A program made the translations under genes and the position numbers. A stretch of DNA of 64,000 bases from Paracoccus halophilus (GTDB lineage: Bacteria > Pseudomonadota > Alphaproteobacteria > Rhodobacterales > Rhodobacteraceae). This document shows positions 36,671 to 45,595 of the stretch, in pieces. The stretch lies in contig NZ_JRKN01000001.1 in assembly GCF_000763905.1 (NCBI RefSeq), positions 62,001 to 126,000 on the forward strand, read 5' to 3'. A model generated the notes under the pieces. That model was not told the origin of the DNA. It worked only from the letters and a program-made list of their open reading frames with translations, and did no database searches. Positions within the stretch are counted from its first letter, which is position 1. Each line of letters opens with the position of its first letter.

Positions 36671-37234
36671 ATGAACCGCAGACAGATGCTGATGGCCGCT
36701 TTGCCGCTGGTGGTTGCGCCGGCGCTGGCCATGGCGCAGGAAAGCCAGCCGGCCGGGCAACGCCGCGACCCCTATGCCCCGACCGAGGTGCCGATCCGCT
36801 CCGATTTCGAGGTGGGCAGCATCGTCGTCGTGTCCAAGGATTTCTTCCTCTATCACGTCGTCGCGCCGGGCCGCGCGATCCGCTACGGGGTCGCGGTCGG
36901 CAAGGATGAGCTGGTCTGGCGCGGCCGCGCCACCATCGGGCGCAAGACCGAATGGCCCAGCTGGACCCCGACGCCCGCGATGATCAAGCGCAATCCCGGC
37001 CAATACGCCCGCTGGGCGAACGGCATGCCGGGCGGCCCGACCAACCCGCTGGGCGCGCGCGCGCTGTATCTTTACGACGCGCGGGGGAATGACACCGCGA
37101 TCCGCATCCATGGTACGACCGAGCCGAATTCGATCGGCCGCGCGGTCTCGAACGGCTGCCTGCGCATGCGCAACGAGGCGGTGATGTCACTGTTCGAACA
37201 GGTCCCCGTCGGCACGCCGGTCTACGTCTATTAA
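36671..37234 (+). CDS. L,D-transpeptidase (YkuD family)
   Basis: A 187-residue exported protein. Start ATG 36671 gives MNRRQMLMAALPLVVAP, a twin-arginine-like signal ending near AMAQ. The catalytic block is IHGTTEPNSIGRAVSNGCLRM, with Cys163 as nucleophile. The middle, GVAVGKDELVWRGRATIGRK and WPSWTPTPAMIKRNP, closely parallels the paralogue at 32099-32764. Expected role: peptidoglycan cross-linking in the periplasm. The MnmH gene begins 15 bases after its stop and may be co-transcribed. Confidence 0.93.
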   Translation: MNRRQMLMAALPLVVAPALAMAQESQPAGQRRDPYAPTEVPIRSDFEVGSIVVVSKDFFLYHVVAPGRAIRYGVAVGKDELVWRGRATIGRKTEWPSWTPTPAMIKRNPGQYARWANGMPGGPTNPLGARALYLYDARGNDTAIRIHGTTEPNSIGRAVSNGCLRMRNEAVMSLFEQVPVGTPVYVY

Positions 37235-37249
37235 CCGGGCCCCGGTCGG

Positions 37250-38293
37250 TTGGAGATCCGCCTGACCTCGCTGTCGGACCCGGCGCTGTCCGGGTTCGAC
37301 ACGATCATCGACACGCGCTCGCCCGCGGAATTCGCCGAGGACCATCTGCCCGGCGCGATCAGCCTGCCGGTCCTGTCGGACGAGGAGCGCGCGCGGGTGG
37401 GCACGATCTACAAGCAGGTTTCGCCTTTCGATGCCCGCAAGCTGGGCGGCGCCCTGGTCGCGGCCAATGCCGCGCGCCATATCGCCGGCCCGCTGGCGGA
37501 TTTCGGCGGCGCCTGGCGGCCGCTGGTCTATTGCTGGCGCGGCGGCCAGCGCTCGGGCGCATTCGCCACCATCCTGGCACAGATCGGCTGGCGCGTGGGC
37601 CGTGTTCAGGGCGGCTACAAGGCCTGGCGCGGGCTGGTCGTCGCGCGCCTGCAGGCCCCTGTCGCCGCGCCGGTCGTCGTGCTGGACGGCAATACCGGCA
37701 GCGCCAAGACCGAGATCCTGAACCGTCTGGCGGCGCGCGGCCATCAGGTTATCGACCTTGAAGGGCTGGCCAATCACCGCGGCAGCCTGTTCGGCGCCAT
37801 GCCGGGCGGCCAGCCCAGTCAGAAAAGCTTCGAGCGGCGGCTGGCCATGGCGCTGGAATCGCTGGACCCCGGCCGCCCGCTGCTGGTCGAGGCGGAAAGC
37901 TCGCGCATCGGCGACCTGAACCTGCCGCGCGGCATCTGGCAGGCGATCATCGCCGCGCCGCGCCTGCGTCTGGCGGTCCCGGTCGAGGCCCGCGCCGCCT
38001 ATACCGCGCGCAGCTATGCCGATGCGGCGGCCGATCCGGCGGCGGTGGCGCGCATCGTGAACCGCCTGCGCCCGGTCCATCCGGCCGAGCGGATCGAATC
38101 CTGGCTGCGCATGGTGGATGCGCGCGACTGGACCGGCCTGTCGCTGGGGCTCATGCGCGACCATTACGATCCGCGCTACGAGCGGCATCGCGCCCGGCAC
38201 GATGACGGGCGCGGCCCGGTCGTCGCGCTGGACGACCTGAGCGATCCCGAGACGGCCGCCGGCGCGGTCGAGGATGCGCTGGCCCGGCTTTGA
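37250..38293 (+). CDS. mnmH: tRNA 2-selenouridine (and geranyl-2-thiouridine) synthase
   Basis: A 347-residue protein of the SelU/MnmH/YbbB family. The N-terminal rhodanese domain has IIDTRSPAEFAEDHLPGAIS and the active-site Cys95 in VYCWRGGQRSG; the C-terminal P-loop domain begins with LDGNTGSAKTEIL, then HQVIDLEGLANHRGSLFG. The enzyme converts 2-thiouridine at the wobble position of certain tRNAs to selenouridine through a geranylated intermediate. The likely start is TTG 37250, since no in-frame ATG or GTG precedes the conserved region. No selenophosphate synthase gene is in the window. Confidence 0.92.
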   Translation: MEIRLTSLSDPALSGFDTIIDTRSPAEFAEDHLPGAISLPVLSDEERARVGTIYKQVSPFDARKLGGALVAANAARHIAGPLADFGGAWRPLVYCWRGGQRSGAFATILAQIGWRVGRVQGGYKAWRGLVVARLQAPVAAPVVVLDGNTGSAKTEILNRLAARGHQVIDLEGLANHRGSLFGAMPGGQPSQKSFERRLAMALESLDPGRPLLVEAESSRIGDLNLPRGIWQAIIAAPRLRLAVPVEARAAYTARSYADAAADPAAVARIVNRLRPVHPAERIESWLRMVDARDWTGLSLGLMRDHYDPRYERHRARHDDGRGPVVALDDLSDPETAAGAVEDALARL

Positions 38294-38394
38294 AGCGTTT
38301 CGGGTTAAACCTGCATCATTGGTGCTCAGCGGTGAGCGTCTGCCGCTGGCGCGACAGGCTGGCTGAGCGGAAATAAATCTTAACCCGAAACGCT
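38294..38394. repeat. Long inverted-repeat element with nested stems
   Basis: Outer arms of 15 bases are perfectly complementary (AGCGTTTCGGGTTAA at 38294-38308 and its reverse complement at 38380-38394), separated by 71 bases. The interior has a second dyad (GCTCA-GCGG-TGAGC) and a GCTGAGC copy. It begins directly at the MnmH stop and ends at the stop codon of the convergent phosphorylase gene. It could serve as a two-way terminator or be a miniature mobile or REP-like element. Confidence 0.7.
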
Positions 38395-39192
38395 CTAGCC
38401 GCGCAGAAAGCGCCGCAGCACGCGCTCAAGCTGGGCGGCGCCCAAAGGTGCCATGGCCTTGGTATGGGCGTGGCTGATCGCCTCGTCCGAGAGGCCGGCC
38501 CCCATATTGGTGATGACCGAGATGGCGGCGCAGCGCAGGCCCAGGAAACGGCCCAGGATGATTTCCGGCACGGTGGACATGCCGACTGCGTCGGCGCCCA
38601 GCACGCGGGCGGCGCGGATTTCGGCCGGGGTTTCGAAACTGGGACCCGAGAACCAGCAATAGACGCCTTCGGGCAGGGCGATGCCCTCGGCGCCGGCGGC
38701 GGCTGTCAGCGCGGCGCGCAGATCCCGGTCATGGGCATCGGTCATCGGCACGAAACGCGCCTCGTCCGGTTCGCCGATCAGCGGGTTGGTGCCGGCGAAG
38801 GCGATGTGATCGGACAGCAGCATCAGCGAGCCGGGCGGCATCTCGGGGCGCAGCGAGCCGGCGGCATTGGTCAGGATCAGCCGTTCGCAGCCCAGCTCGC
38901 GCAGCACCTCCAGCGGCAGGCGCATGGCATCGGCGCGACCCGATTCGTAATAATGCGCCCGGCCGCCGAAAATCGCGACGCGGCGGCCCTCGAGACTGCC
39001 CAGGACCAGTTTCGGGACATGGCCCGAGACGCCGGCATGGGGAAAGCCCGGCAGATCGGAATAGGGGATCGCGACCCCTTCGACCGCCTCGGAAAGCCCA
39101 CCCAGTCCCGAGCCCAGGATCAGCCCGTATTCCGGGGCCCGATCCCCGGCGCGCTCGCGGATCAGGCGGGCAAGCTCAGCGCTCCTTGACAT
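38395..39192 (-). CDS. Purine nucleoside phosphorylase
   Basis: A 265-residue enzyme of the trimeric PNP family. Seen: LILGSGLGGLSEAVEG near the start (phosphate loop), GRAHYYESGRADAMRLPLEV, LILTNAAGSLRPEMPPGSLM, and the purine/ribose region YCWFSGPSFETPAEI with GADAVGMSTVPEII. It cleaves inosine or guanosine with phosphate to base and ribose-1-phosphate. Start ATG 39192 follows GGAGGAG and overlaps the end of the upstream permease gene by 17 bases, so it is the last gene of the nucleoside ABC importer operon. Confidence 0.93.
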   Translation of the reverse strand: MSRSAELARLIRERAGDRAPEYGLILGSGLGGLSEAVEGVAIPYSDLPGFPHAGVSGHVPKLVLGSLEGRRVAIFGGRAHYYESGRADAMRLPLEVLRELGCERLILTNAAGSLRPEMPPGSLMLLSDHIAFAGTNPLIGEPDEARFVPMTDAHDRDLRAALTAAAGAEGIALPEGVYCWFSGPSFETPAEIRAARVLGADAVGMSTVPEIILGRFLGLRCAAISVITNMGAGLSDEAISHAHTKAMAPLGAAQLERVLRRFLRG

Positions 39193-40141
39193 AGGGCTCT
39201 CCTCCGGCGCGGGGCGGGATGGCGCGGCCGACAAAGCCGGCCAGGATGATGACGGTCAGGATATAGGGCATCGCCTGCATGAAGATCGAGGACACGGTAA
39301 TCACGCCCAGGTCCAGGTCGGGATAGCGGTTCGCCACCGCCTCGAGCAGGCCGAACAGAAAGGTGGCGAACAGGGCCGGCCATGGCCGCCATTTCGCGAA
39401 GATCAGCGCCGCCAGGGCGATATAGCCGCGCCCGGCGGTCATGTCCTGTACAAAGCCGGCCGCGATGCTGGTGCTGAGATAGGCCCCGGCAAGGCCGCAA
39501 AGCACGCCACAGATCAGGACCGCCGCATAGCGTATCCGCGTGACCGAGATCCCGGCCGTGTCGACCGAGGCCGGGTTTTCCCCCACCGCCCGCAGCCGCA
39601 GCCCGAAGCGTGTGCGAAACAGCAGCCACCAGGTCAGCGGCACCAGCGCGAATGCCAGATAGACCAGCAGGCTGTGCCCCGAGATCAGCCCGGCATAGAT
39701 CGGCCCGATCACCGGCACCTCGCGCAGGGTGTCGGCCAGCGGCAGGGTGATCTCGCCAAAGCGGGCCGGGCCGGACAGGGACGGCGTCCGGCCGCCCAGC
39801 TGGAAAATCCGCTGTCCCAGCAGCATGGTCAGCCCGGCTGCCAGGAAATTGATCGCGACGCCCGAGATCAGCTGATTGCCGCGGAACGTGATCGCGGCCA
39901 GCCCGTGGATCAGCGACAGGGCCAGCGAGCCGGCGATCCCCGCGACCAGCCCCAGCCAGGCGCTGCCGGTCAGGAATGCCACCGAGGCGGCGGCAAAGGC
40001 GGCCATCAGCATCTTGCCCTCGAGCCCGATGTCGAAAACCCCGGCGCGTTCTGAATAAAGCCCGGCCAGACAGGCCAGCAGCAGGGGCGTCATCAGCCTG
40101 ACGGCGGAATCGAGGATGGTGATCAGGGTGGTGAAATCCAT
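39176..40141 (-). CDS. ABC transporter permease (nucleoside uptake, second permease)
   Basis: A 321-residue inner-membrane permease of the BPD_transp_2 class. Characteristic: LACLAGLYSERAGVFDIGLE near the N-terminus, GLRLRAVGENPASVDTAGIS, and TAGRGYIALAALIFAKWRPW. This is the smaller partner of the paired nucleoside/branched-type permeases found with BMP-family binding proteins. It starts 2 bases after the stop of the other permease and runs 17 bases into the phosphorylase gene. Confidence 0.93.
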   Translation of the reverse strand: MDFTTLITILDSAVRLMTPLLLACLAGLYSERAGVFDIGLEGKMLMAAFAAASVAFLTGSAWLGLVAGIAGSLALSLIHGLAAITFRGNQLISGVAINFLAAGLTMLLGQRIFQLGGRTPSLSGPARFGEITLPLADTLREVPVIGPIYAGLISGHSLLVYLAFALVPLTWWLLFRTRFGLRLRAVGENPASVDTAGISVTRIRYAAVLICGVLCGLAGAYLSTSIAAGFVQDMTAGRGYIALAALIFAKWRPWPALFATFLFGLLEAVANRYPDLDLGVITVSSIFMQAMPYILTVIILAGFVGRAIPPRAGGEPYVKER

Positions 40142-40143
40142 GC

Positions 40144-41238
40144 CTATCCCCTGTTTCGGCTCAGCGCGGCAAAGGCCCGCTCAAGCGGCATCCGCACCAT
40201 GTTGTCCAGCGCGCCGGTCAGCAGGATCACCAGCGCCTGGATGACCACGATCAATTCGCGCGGGATCGATGTCCACAGCGCAAGCTGCCCGCCGCCCTGA
40301 TACAGAAACCCGAACAGCAGCGCGGCAAGGATCACGCCCAAGGGATGGTTGCGCCCCATCAGCGCCACGGCGATGCCGATGAAGCCGGCCCCCTCGGGCG
40401 CGTTCAGGATCAGCCTCTCGCCGCCCCCCATGACATTGTTGATCGCCATCAGCCCCGCCAGCGCGCCCGAGATCAGCATGGTGGCGACGATGATCCGGCT
40501 GGGGCTGATCCCGGCATAAAGTGCTGCCGGTTCGGATCTGCCGAAGGCACGGATCTCATAGCCGATGCGGCTGCGCCAGATCAGCAGCCAGACCGCGAAA
40601 CAGGCCGCGAGCGCTATCAGGAAGGTGATGTTGGCGGGCGTGTTCTTGCCCCAGGTGATGCCAAAGGCCAGCGCCAGATCCGAAAGCCTGGGCAGATGCG
40701 TCGCCGCCGGAAAGCTGGCCGAGGCCGGGTCCATGCTGCCCACCGGGCGCATCACATTGACCAGCAGATAGTTGAGGATCGCGGCGGCGATGAAATTGAA
40801 CATGATCGTGGTGATGACGATATGGCTGCCGCGCCGCGCCTGCAGCCATGCCGGGATCAGCGCCCATAGCGCGCCGAACAGCGCCGCGCCCGCCATCGCG
40901 GCCGGCAGCGCCAGCGTCCAGTGCGGCCAGGGCAGCGCCAGGATCACCAGGGTCACGCCCAGGCCCCCCATCGCGGCCTGCCCCTCGCCGCCGATATTGA
41001 ACAGCCCGGCATGATAGGCGATTGCCACGGCAAGCCCGGTAAAGATGAAATTCGTGGTGTAATAGAGCGTGTAGCCCCAGCCATAGCTGGACCCCAGAGA
41101 GCCGGTGACCATCACCTTCAGCGCCTCGGCCGGGCTTTCGCCGATCGCCAGGATGACCAGCGCCGAGAGGCCAAAGGCCAGCAGCAGCGAGATCAGCGGC
41201 GTCAGGATCAGATCCGCCCATTTCGGCATTCGCTCCAT
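40144..41238 (-). CDS. ABC transporter permease (nucleoside uptake, first permease)
   Basis: A 364-residue membrane protein with about ten helices. Start ATG 41238 (MERMPKWADLIL) behind AAGGAGG is preferred to the longer frame. Typical segments: NFIFTGLAVAIAYHAGLFNI with NIGGEGQAAMGGLG, and GYEIRAFGRSEPAALYAGIS, the family coupling region. It forms the channel with the second permease and works with the double-ATPase subunit encoded 64 bases upstream. Confidence 0.93.
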   Translation of the reverse strand: MERMPKWADLILTPLISLLLAFGLSALVILAIGESPAEALKVMVTGSLGSSYGWGYTLYYTTNFIFTGLAVAIAYHAGLFNIGGEGQAAMGGLGVTLVILALPWPHWTLALPAAMAGAALFGALWALIPAWLQARRGSHIVITTIMFNFIAAAILNYLLVNVMRPVGSMDPASASFPAATHLPRLSDLALAFGITWGKNTPANITFLIALAACFAVWLLIWRSRIGYEIRAFGRSEPAALYAGISPSRIIVATMLISGALAGLMAINNVMGGGERLILNAPEGAGFIGIAVALMGRNHPLGVILAALLFGFLYQGGGQLALWTSIPRELIVVIQALVILLTGALDNMVRMPLERAFAALSRNRG

Positions 41239-41302
41239 GGCCCCTCCTTCCTGCGGGCATTTCCCCGATGCCCGGATATTGCCGTCGCGGGCGCCGCGCG
41301 GA

Positions 41303-42925
41303 TCAAGCCCCGGCCCCCGGCGCATGTCCCGGATGCGCTGCGGCCGGCGGCATCGCCCCTTGCGGATCGGTTGAGGCGGGATCGACGCCCGCCATCAGGC
41401 TGCCTAGATCGCCGCTCGTGGTCTGGTCGGGCCGGCGCTCGCCCATGATGCGGCCGTCGAACATCACCGCGATCCGGTCCGAAAGCGCCATGATCTCGTC
41501 CAGCTCGACGCTGACCAGCAGCACCGCCTTGCCGGCGTCACGCAGCGCGACGATGCGCTTGTGGATGAATTCGATCGCGCCGATATCGACGCCGCGCGTC
41601 GGCTGGCCGATCAGCAGCAGATCGGGGTTGCGCTCGACCTCGCGGGCGACGACGATCTTTTGCTGGTTGCCGCCGGAAAAGCTTTTCGCGGGCAGTTCGG
41701 GATCGGGCGGACGCACGTCGAAATGTTCGATCTTGGCGGCGGCGTCGGCGCGCATCGCGGCATTGTCCAGAAACCAGCCACGGCGGAATTCCGGCGCGTC
41801 GTGATAGCCGAAGGCGGCATTCTCCCAGGCGGTGAAATCCATGATCAGCCCCTCGGCCTGCCGGTCCTCGGGGACATGGCCGATCCCGGCGCGGCGCCGC
41901 GCCCGGCCATCCGAGCCGGTCAGCGGCAGGGCCTGCCCGTTCAGGACCAGCTCGCCCGACAGCCGCGCGCCCGGTTCGGGATAGCCGCCCAGGATTTCCA
42001 GCAGCTGCGTCTGGCCGTTGCCGGCCACGCCCGCGATGCCCAGGATCTCGCCCGCGCGGATCTCCAGGTCGATGCCGCGCAGGCGCTCGACGCCGGTGGC
42101 ATCGGTCATGCGCAGCCCGCGGACCCCCAGCACCGGCGCGCCTGGGCGTGCCGGGGCCTTGTCCACCCGCAGCAGCACCTTGCGGCCGACCATCAGTTCG
42201 GCCAGCTCGGCCGTGCTGGTTTCGGCGGTGGCGCGGCTGGCCACCATCCGGCTCCGCCGCATGACCGAGACGTTATCCGTGATCTCCATGATCTCGCGCA
42301 GCTTGTGGGTGATCAGGATGATCGTCTTTCCCTCGTCGCGCAGGCCGCGCAGGATGCGGAACAGGTGATCCGCCTCGGCCGGGGTCAGCACGCCGGTCGG
42401 TTCGTCCAGGATCAGGATGTCGGCCTGACGATACAGCGCCTTGAGGATCTCGACCCGCTGCTGATGTCCGACCGAGAGATCCTCGATCAGCGTATCCGGA
42501 TCGACGAGCAGTTCGTATTCCGCCGCCAGCCGCTGCAGCTCGCGCCGCGCCCGCGCAAGCGAAGGGCGCAGCCGCGCGCCGTCCTCGGCCCCGAGGATGA
42601 CGTTTTCCAGCACGGTGAAGTTCCGCACCAGCTTGAAATGCTGAAACACCATGCCGATCCCGGCGCGGATCGCGGACTGGCTGTCCGGGATGGTGACCGG
42701 CTGGCCGCCGATCAGGATCTGGCCGGCATCGGGACGATAGAAGCCGTAAAGGATCGACATCAGCGTCGATTTTCCGGCGCCGTTTTCGCCGATGATACCG
42801 TGGATCGTGCCGCGCGGCACCGTCAGGTCGATGCCGCGATTGGCCTGAACCGTGCCGAAGGCCTTGGAAATCCCGCGCAATTCGATCGCGGGGGCGGGAT
42901 CTTCCTGCTGGGCGGCGCCCGACAT
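41303..42925 (-). CDS. ABC transporter double-ATPase subunit (nucleoside/sugar type)
   Basis: A 540-residue cytoplasmic protein with two ABC domains. The first has Walker A GENGAGKST, signature LSVGHQQRVEI and Walker B ILILDEPTGVLTP; the second has a degenerate Walker A region (GIAGVAGNGQTQL), signature SFSGGNQQKIVVAREV and LLIGQPTRGVD. This is the RbsA-like, ribose/nucleoside class. The start overlaps the stop of the BMP binding-protein gene by one base (TAATG). It powers import through the two permeases encoded downstream. Confidence 0.94.
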   Translation of the reverse strand: MSGAAQQEDPAPAIELRGISKAFGTVQANRGIDLTVPRGTIHGIIGENGAGKSTLMSILYGFYRPDAGQILIGGQPVTIPDSQSAIRAGIGMVFQHFKLVRNFTVLENVILGAEDGARLRPSLARARRELQRLAAEYELLVDPDTLIEDLSVGHQQRVEILKALYRQADILILDEPTGVLTPAEADHLFRILRGLRDEGKTIILITHKLREIMEITDNVSVMRRSRMVASRATAETSTAELAELMVGRKVLLRVDKAPARPGAPVLGVRGLRMTDATGVERLRGIDLEIRAGEILGIAGVAGNGQTQLLEILGGYPEPGARLSGELVLNGQALPLTGSDGRARRRAGIGHVPEDRQAEGLIMDFTAWENAAFGYHDAPEFRRGWFLDNAAMRADAAAKIEHFDVRPPDPELPAKSFSGGNQQKIVVAREVERNPDLLLIGQPTRGVDIGAIEFIHKRIVALRDAGKAVLLVSVELDEIMALSDRIAVMFDGRIMGERRPDQTTSGDLGSLMAGVDPASTDPQGAMPPAAAHPGHAPGAGA

Positions 42926-43911
42926 TATTCCACCGGGCAGGTGTCGTCGGTGCTGTAGTCATGGACCTGGATCGCGCCGCTGACGATCGCCTGGGTGGCG
43001 GCCTCGACGGCGGCGGTCATCTCCTCGGTGATCAGATCCCTGTTGTTTTCGTCCATGGCCAGCGAAACGCCGCCCGAGGCAAGATCCATCAGCTTCATGC
43101 CCGGCTCGACCTCGACGCCGGCCTTGAACGCCAGATAGACGGATTCGTCGACCGCCTTGACCACCGAGGTCAGGACCTGGCCCGGATGCAGGTGGTTCTG
43201 GTTGCTGTCCACGCCGATCGACAGGATGCCCTCCTTGGCCGCCGTGTCCAGCACGCCGATGCCGGTGGCGCCCGCCGCCGCATAGACCACATCGGCGCCT
43301 TTCGAGATCTGCGCCCTGACCAGTTCGCCCCCCTTCACGGGGTCGTTCCAGGCCGCCGCGGTGGTGCCGGTATAGTTGATCAGCACCTCGGCCTCGGGAT
43401 CGGTGGCCTTGACGCCCTGCGCATAGCCGCATTCGAACTTGTGGATCAGCGGCACGTCCATGCCGCCGATGAATCCGACCGTGCCGGATTTCGACGCCCT
43501 GGCCGCCAGCACACCGGCCAGATACGAGCCCTCCTGCTCGGCGAAGGTCACCGACTGGACATTGGGCTGGTCGACGGTTGTGTCGATGATCACGAATTTC
43601 GTCTGCGGGTAGTCGGGCGCGATCTTGTTCAGCACCTCGCCAAAGGCGAAGCCGGTCATCACGATGGGGTTGGCGCTGATCTGCGCCAGCTGCCGCAGGG
43701 CGTCCTCGCGCTGTGCCTCGGAGCGGATGTCCAGTTCCTTGTAGCTGCCCCCGGTTTCGGCCTTCCAGCGTTCGGCGCCACGATAGGCGGATTCGTTGAA
43801 GGATTTGTCGAACTTGCCGCCGATGTCGAAGATCAGCGCCGGGTCCGCCAGCACCGAAACGGGCAGCAGGCTCAGCAAGGTGCCGGTCAGCAGGGGTTTC
43901 ATCAAGGACAT
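42925..43911 (-). CDS. BMP-family nucleoside-binding lipoprotein/periplasmic protein
   Basis: A 328-residue exported binding protein of the basic membrane protein family, which in other bacteria binds purine nucleosides. Signal peptide to about residue 22 (LLPVSVLADP); mature part ALIFDIGGKFDKSFNESAYRG, PNVQSVTFAEQEGSYLAGVL, KSGTVGFIGGMDVPLIHKFE and SIGVDSNQNHLHPGQVLTSV. No lipobox Cys is visible, so it is soluble. First gene of the operon that ends in purine nucleoside phosphorylase, which supports nucleoside as ligand. Confidence 0.93.
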   Translation of the reverse strand: MSLMKPLLTGTLLSLLPVSVLADPALIFDIGGKFDKSFNESAYRGAERWKAETGGSYKELDIRSEAQREDALRQLAQISANPIVMTGFAFGEVLNKIAPDYPQTKFVIIDTTVDQPNVQSVTFAEQEGSYLAGVLAARASKSGTVGFIGGMDVPLIHKFECGYAQGVKATDPEAEVLINYTGTTAAAWNDPVKGGELVRAQISKGADVVYAAAGATGIGVLDTAAKEGILSIGVDSNQNHLHPGQVLTSVVKAVDESVYLAFKAGVEVEPGMKLMDLASGGVSLAMDENNRDLITEEMTAAVEAATQAIVSGAIQVHDYSTDDTCPVE

Positions 43912-43984
43912 GTCTCACCTCGGATGGATGAACGGCCGATTTGGCCCGATGGTGGCTGAATTAGGGCGCATGGCGCCGGACCCG

Positions 43985-44404
43985 TCAACAGGTTTGCCGT
44001 GGCCCAAGCGCCCTGCGCATGATCACCGCATCCACGCCCGGGGCGTAGTAATCGCGCCTTGTGCCCGATTTTTCCCAGTTATTTCCGCTGTATAGGGCCA
44101 GGGCCGGGGCGTTGTCCGAGGCGACTTCCAGAAATGCCTCATCCGCGCCGCGGCTTTGTGACGTCAGGGTAAATTCGTCCAGCAGGGCCAGGGCCAGCCC
44201 CTGGCGGCGGGCTTCCGGGGCGACGGCCAGGGTCAGCAGTTCGGCCTCATCGGCGATGACGCGGCCGATGAGAAAGGCGCGCGGGCGCAGGATCAGGAAG
44301 TTCAGCGGCTGGGACAGCAATGCGGTGAATTCGGCCGCCGACCAGGGCCGGGGATGGGCGGGAAAGCAGCGCGCATGCAGCGCGGCCAGCGCCTCGGGTG
44401 TCAT
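43985..44404 (-). CDS. rimI: Ribosomal-protein-alanine N-acetyltransferase (GNAT)
   Basis: A 139-residue GNAT acetyltransferase. The acetyl-CoA loop is seen in LLTLAVAPEARRQGLALALL and the substrate side in EVASDNAPALALYSGNNWEK and GTRRDYYAPGVDAVIM, typical of RimI. It acetylates the N-terminal alanine of ribosomal protein S18. It overlaps tsaB by 4 bases; the tsaB-rimI pair is a standard arrangement. Confidence 0.9.
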   Translation of the reverse strand: MTPEALAALHARCFPAHPRPWSAAEFTALLSQPLNFLILRPRAFLIGRVIADEAELLTLAVAPEARRQGLALALLDEFTLTSQSRGADEAFLEVASDNAPALALYSGNNWEKSGTRRDYYAPGVDAVIMRRALGPRQTC

Positions 44405-44994
44405 GGCAGCATGACCGGCCCCCGGTCGCGGGCGGGGGCGGCATCCGCGGGGCGCAGATAGATCGGCGTCGGCCGGGGCAGATCGCGCCTGTCGCGGCGG
44501 CTCAGGGCGATGCTGGCGATGCCCTGCGCCAAGGGCATCAGCGGCAGGGCCGGCGGCGGGCCGGGCGGTAGTGCGTCGCAGTTGTCCTGACGCGGCAGGC
44601 TGTCGGCGCCGGGGCCGAAATCCTGCCAGATCACCTGCTCATGGCGCGCCGGCAGGACCACCCGGCAGGGCCTTGGCAGGCCGCAGGCCGCCGCCTCGGT
44701 CACGCTGACGCCAATGGCGGGGATGCCCAGCGACAGGGCAAGGCCGCGCGCCGCCGCGACCGCGATACGCACGCCGGTAAAGTTTCCCGGGCCCGTGCCG
44801 CAGCCGATCACCGCCAGCGCGGGCCAGTCCAGCCCGGCCTCGGCCAGCAATTCCTGCAACATCGGAAACAGCCGCTCGGCCTGTCCGCGCGCCATGTCCT
44901 CGTGTTTCAGGGCCAGCAACCGGTCGCCGCGCAGTAAAGCGGCCGCGCAATGCGCGGCCGATGTGTCTAAGCCCAGCGAGATCGCGTCAGGCAA
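44401..44994 (-). CDS. tsaB: tRNA threonylcarbamoyladenosine biosynthesis protein TsaB
   Basis: A 197-residue protein of the TsaB family (ASKHA-like fold without its own activity). Seen: LGLDTSAAHCAAALLRGDRL at the start, MARGQAERLFPMLQELLAEA, IGCGTGPGNFTGVRIAVAAA. It partners with TsaD and TsaE to form t6A at position 37 of ANN-decoding tRNAs. It overlaps the nfu gene by 8 bases and rimI by 4 bases, so the three are translationally coupled. Confidence 0.94.
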   Translation of the reverse strand: MPDAISLGLDTSAAHCAAALLRGDRLLALKHEDMARGQAERLFPMLQELLAEAGLDWPALAVIGCGTGPGNFTGVRIAVAAARGLALSLGIPAIGVSVTEAAACGLPRPCRVVLPARHEQVIWQDFGPGADSLPRQDNCDALPPGPPPALPLMPLAQGIASIALSRRDRRDLPRPTPIYLRPADAAPARDRGPVMLP

Positions 44995-45544
44995 CGGGCC
45001 GGACCTCGGTCACTTCGGGGATGTAATGGCGCAGCAGGTTCTCGATGCCCATCTTCAGGGTCAGCGTGGACGAGGGGCAGCCGGCGCAGGCGCCCTGCAT
45101 GTGCAGATAGACCACGCCGCGATCAAAGCCGTGAAAGGTGATGTCGCCGCCGTCCTGCGCCACCGCCGGGCGCACGCGCGTATCCAGCAATTCCTTGATC
45201 TGGCTGACAATCTCCGCGTCGGGCCCGTCCTGGTCGTTATGGCCGCTATTCGTGTCGCCCGTTTCGATCGCCGGCGCGCCGGATTGGTAATGCTCCATGA
45301 TCGCGCCCAGGACCGAGGGTTTCAGATGGTCCCAGACCGCCTCTTCGGCCTTGGTGACGGTCACGAAATCCGAGCCGAGGAAAACGCCGGTCACGCCCTG
45401 CACGGCAAAGATCCGGCGGGCAAGCGGGCTGCCGGCGGCGGTCGCGGCTTCGGGGAAATCGGCGGTGCCAGTGCCCAGCACGGTCTGGCCGGGCAGGAAT
45501 TTCAGCGTGGCCGGATTCGGGGTGGTCTCGGTCTGGATGAACAT
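44987..45544 (-). CDS. Nfu-type iron-sulfur cluster carrier (NifU C-terminal family)
   Basis: A 185-residue protein. The N-terminal Nfu_N domain reads FIQTETTPNPATLKFLPG and the C-terminal NifU domain carries the cluster-binding CxxC in MQGACAGCPSSTLTLK. Start ATG 45544 (MFIQTETTPN) begins at the conserved region. Such proteins pass 4Fe-4S clusters to target enzymes; several encoded here (sulfite reductase, APS reductase) need them. It lies between the CPBP protein gene and tsaB. Confidence 0.93.
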   Translation of the reverse strand: MFIQTETTPNPATLKFLPGQTVLGTGTADFPEAATAAGSPLARRIFAVQGVTGVFLGSDFVTVTKAEEAVWDHLKPSVLGAIMEHYQSGAPAIETGDTNSGHNDQDGPDAEIVSQIKELLDTRVRPAVAQDGGDITFHGFDRGVVYLHMQGACAGCPSSTLTLKMGIENLLRHYIPEVTEVRPVA

Positions 45545-45595
45545 GACGGGGCTCCTTTGACCGCGATATGGGGATTGCAGGGGGTGCAAGTCAAG

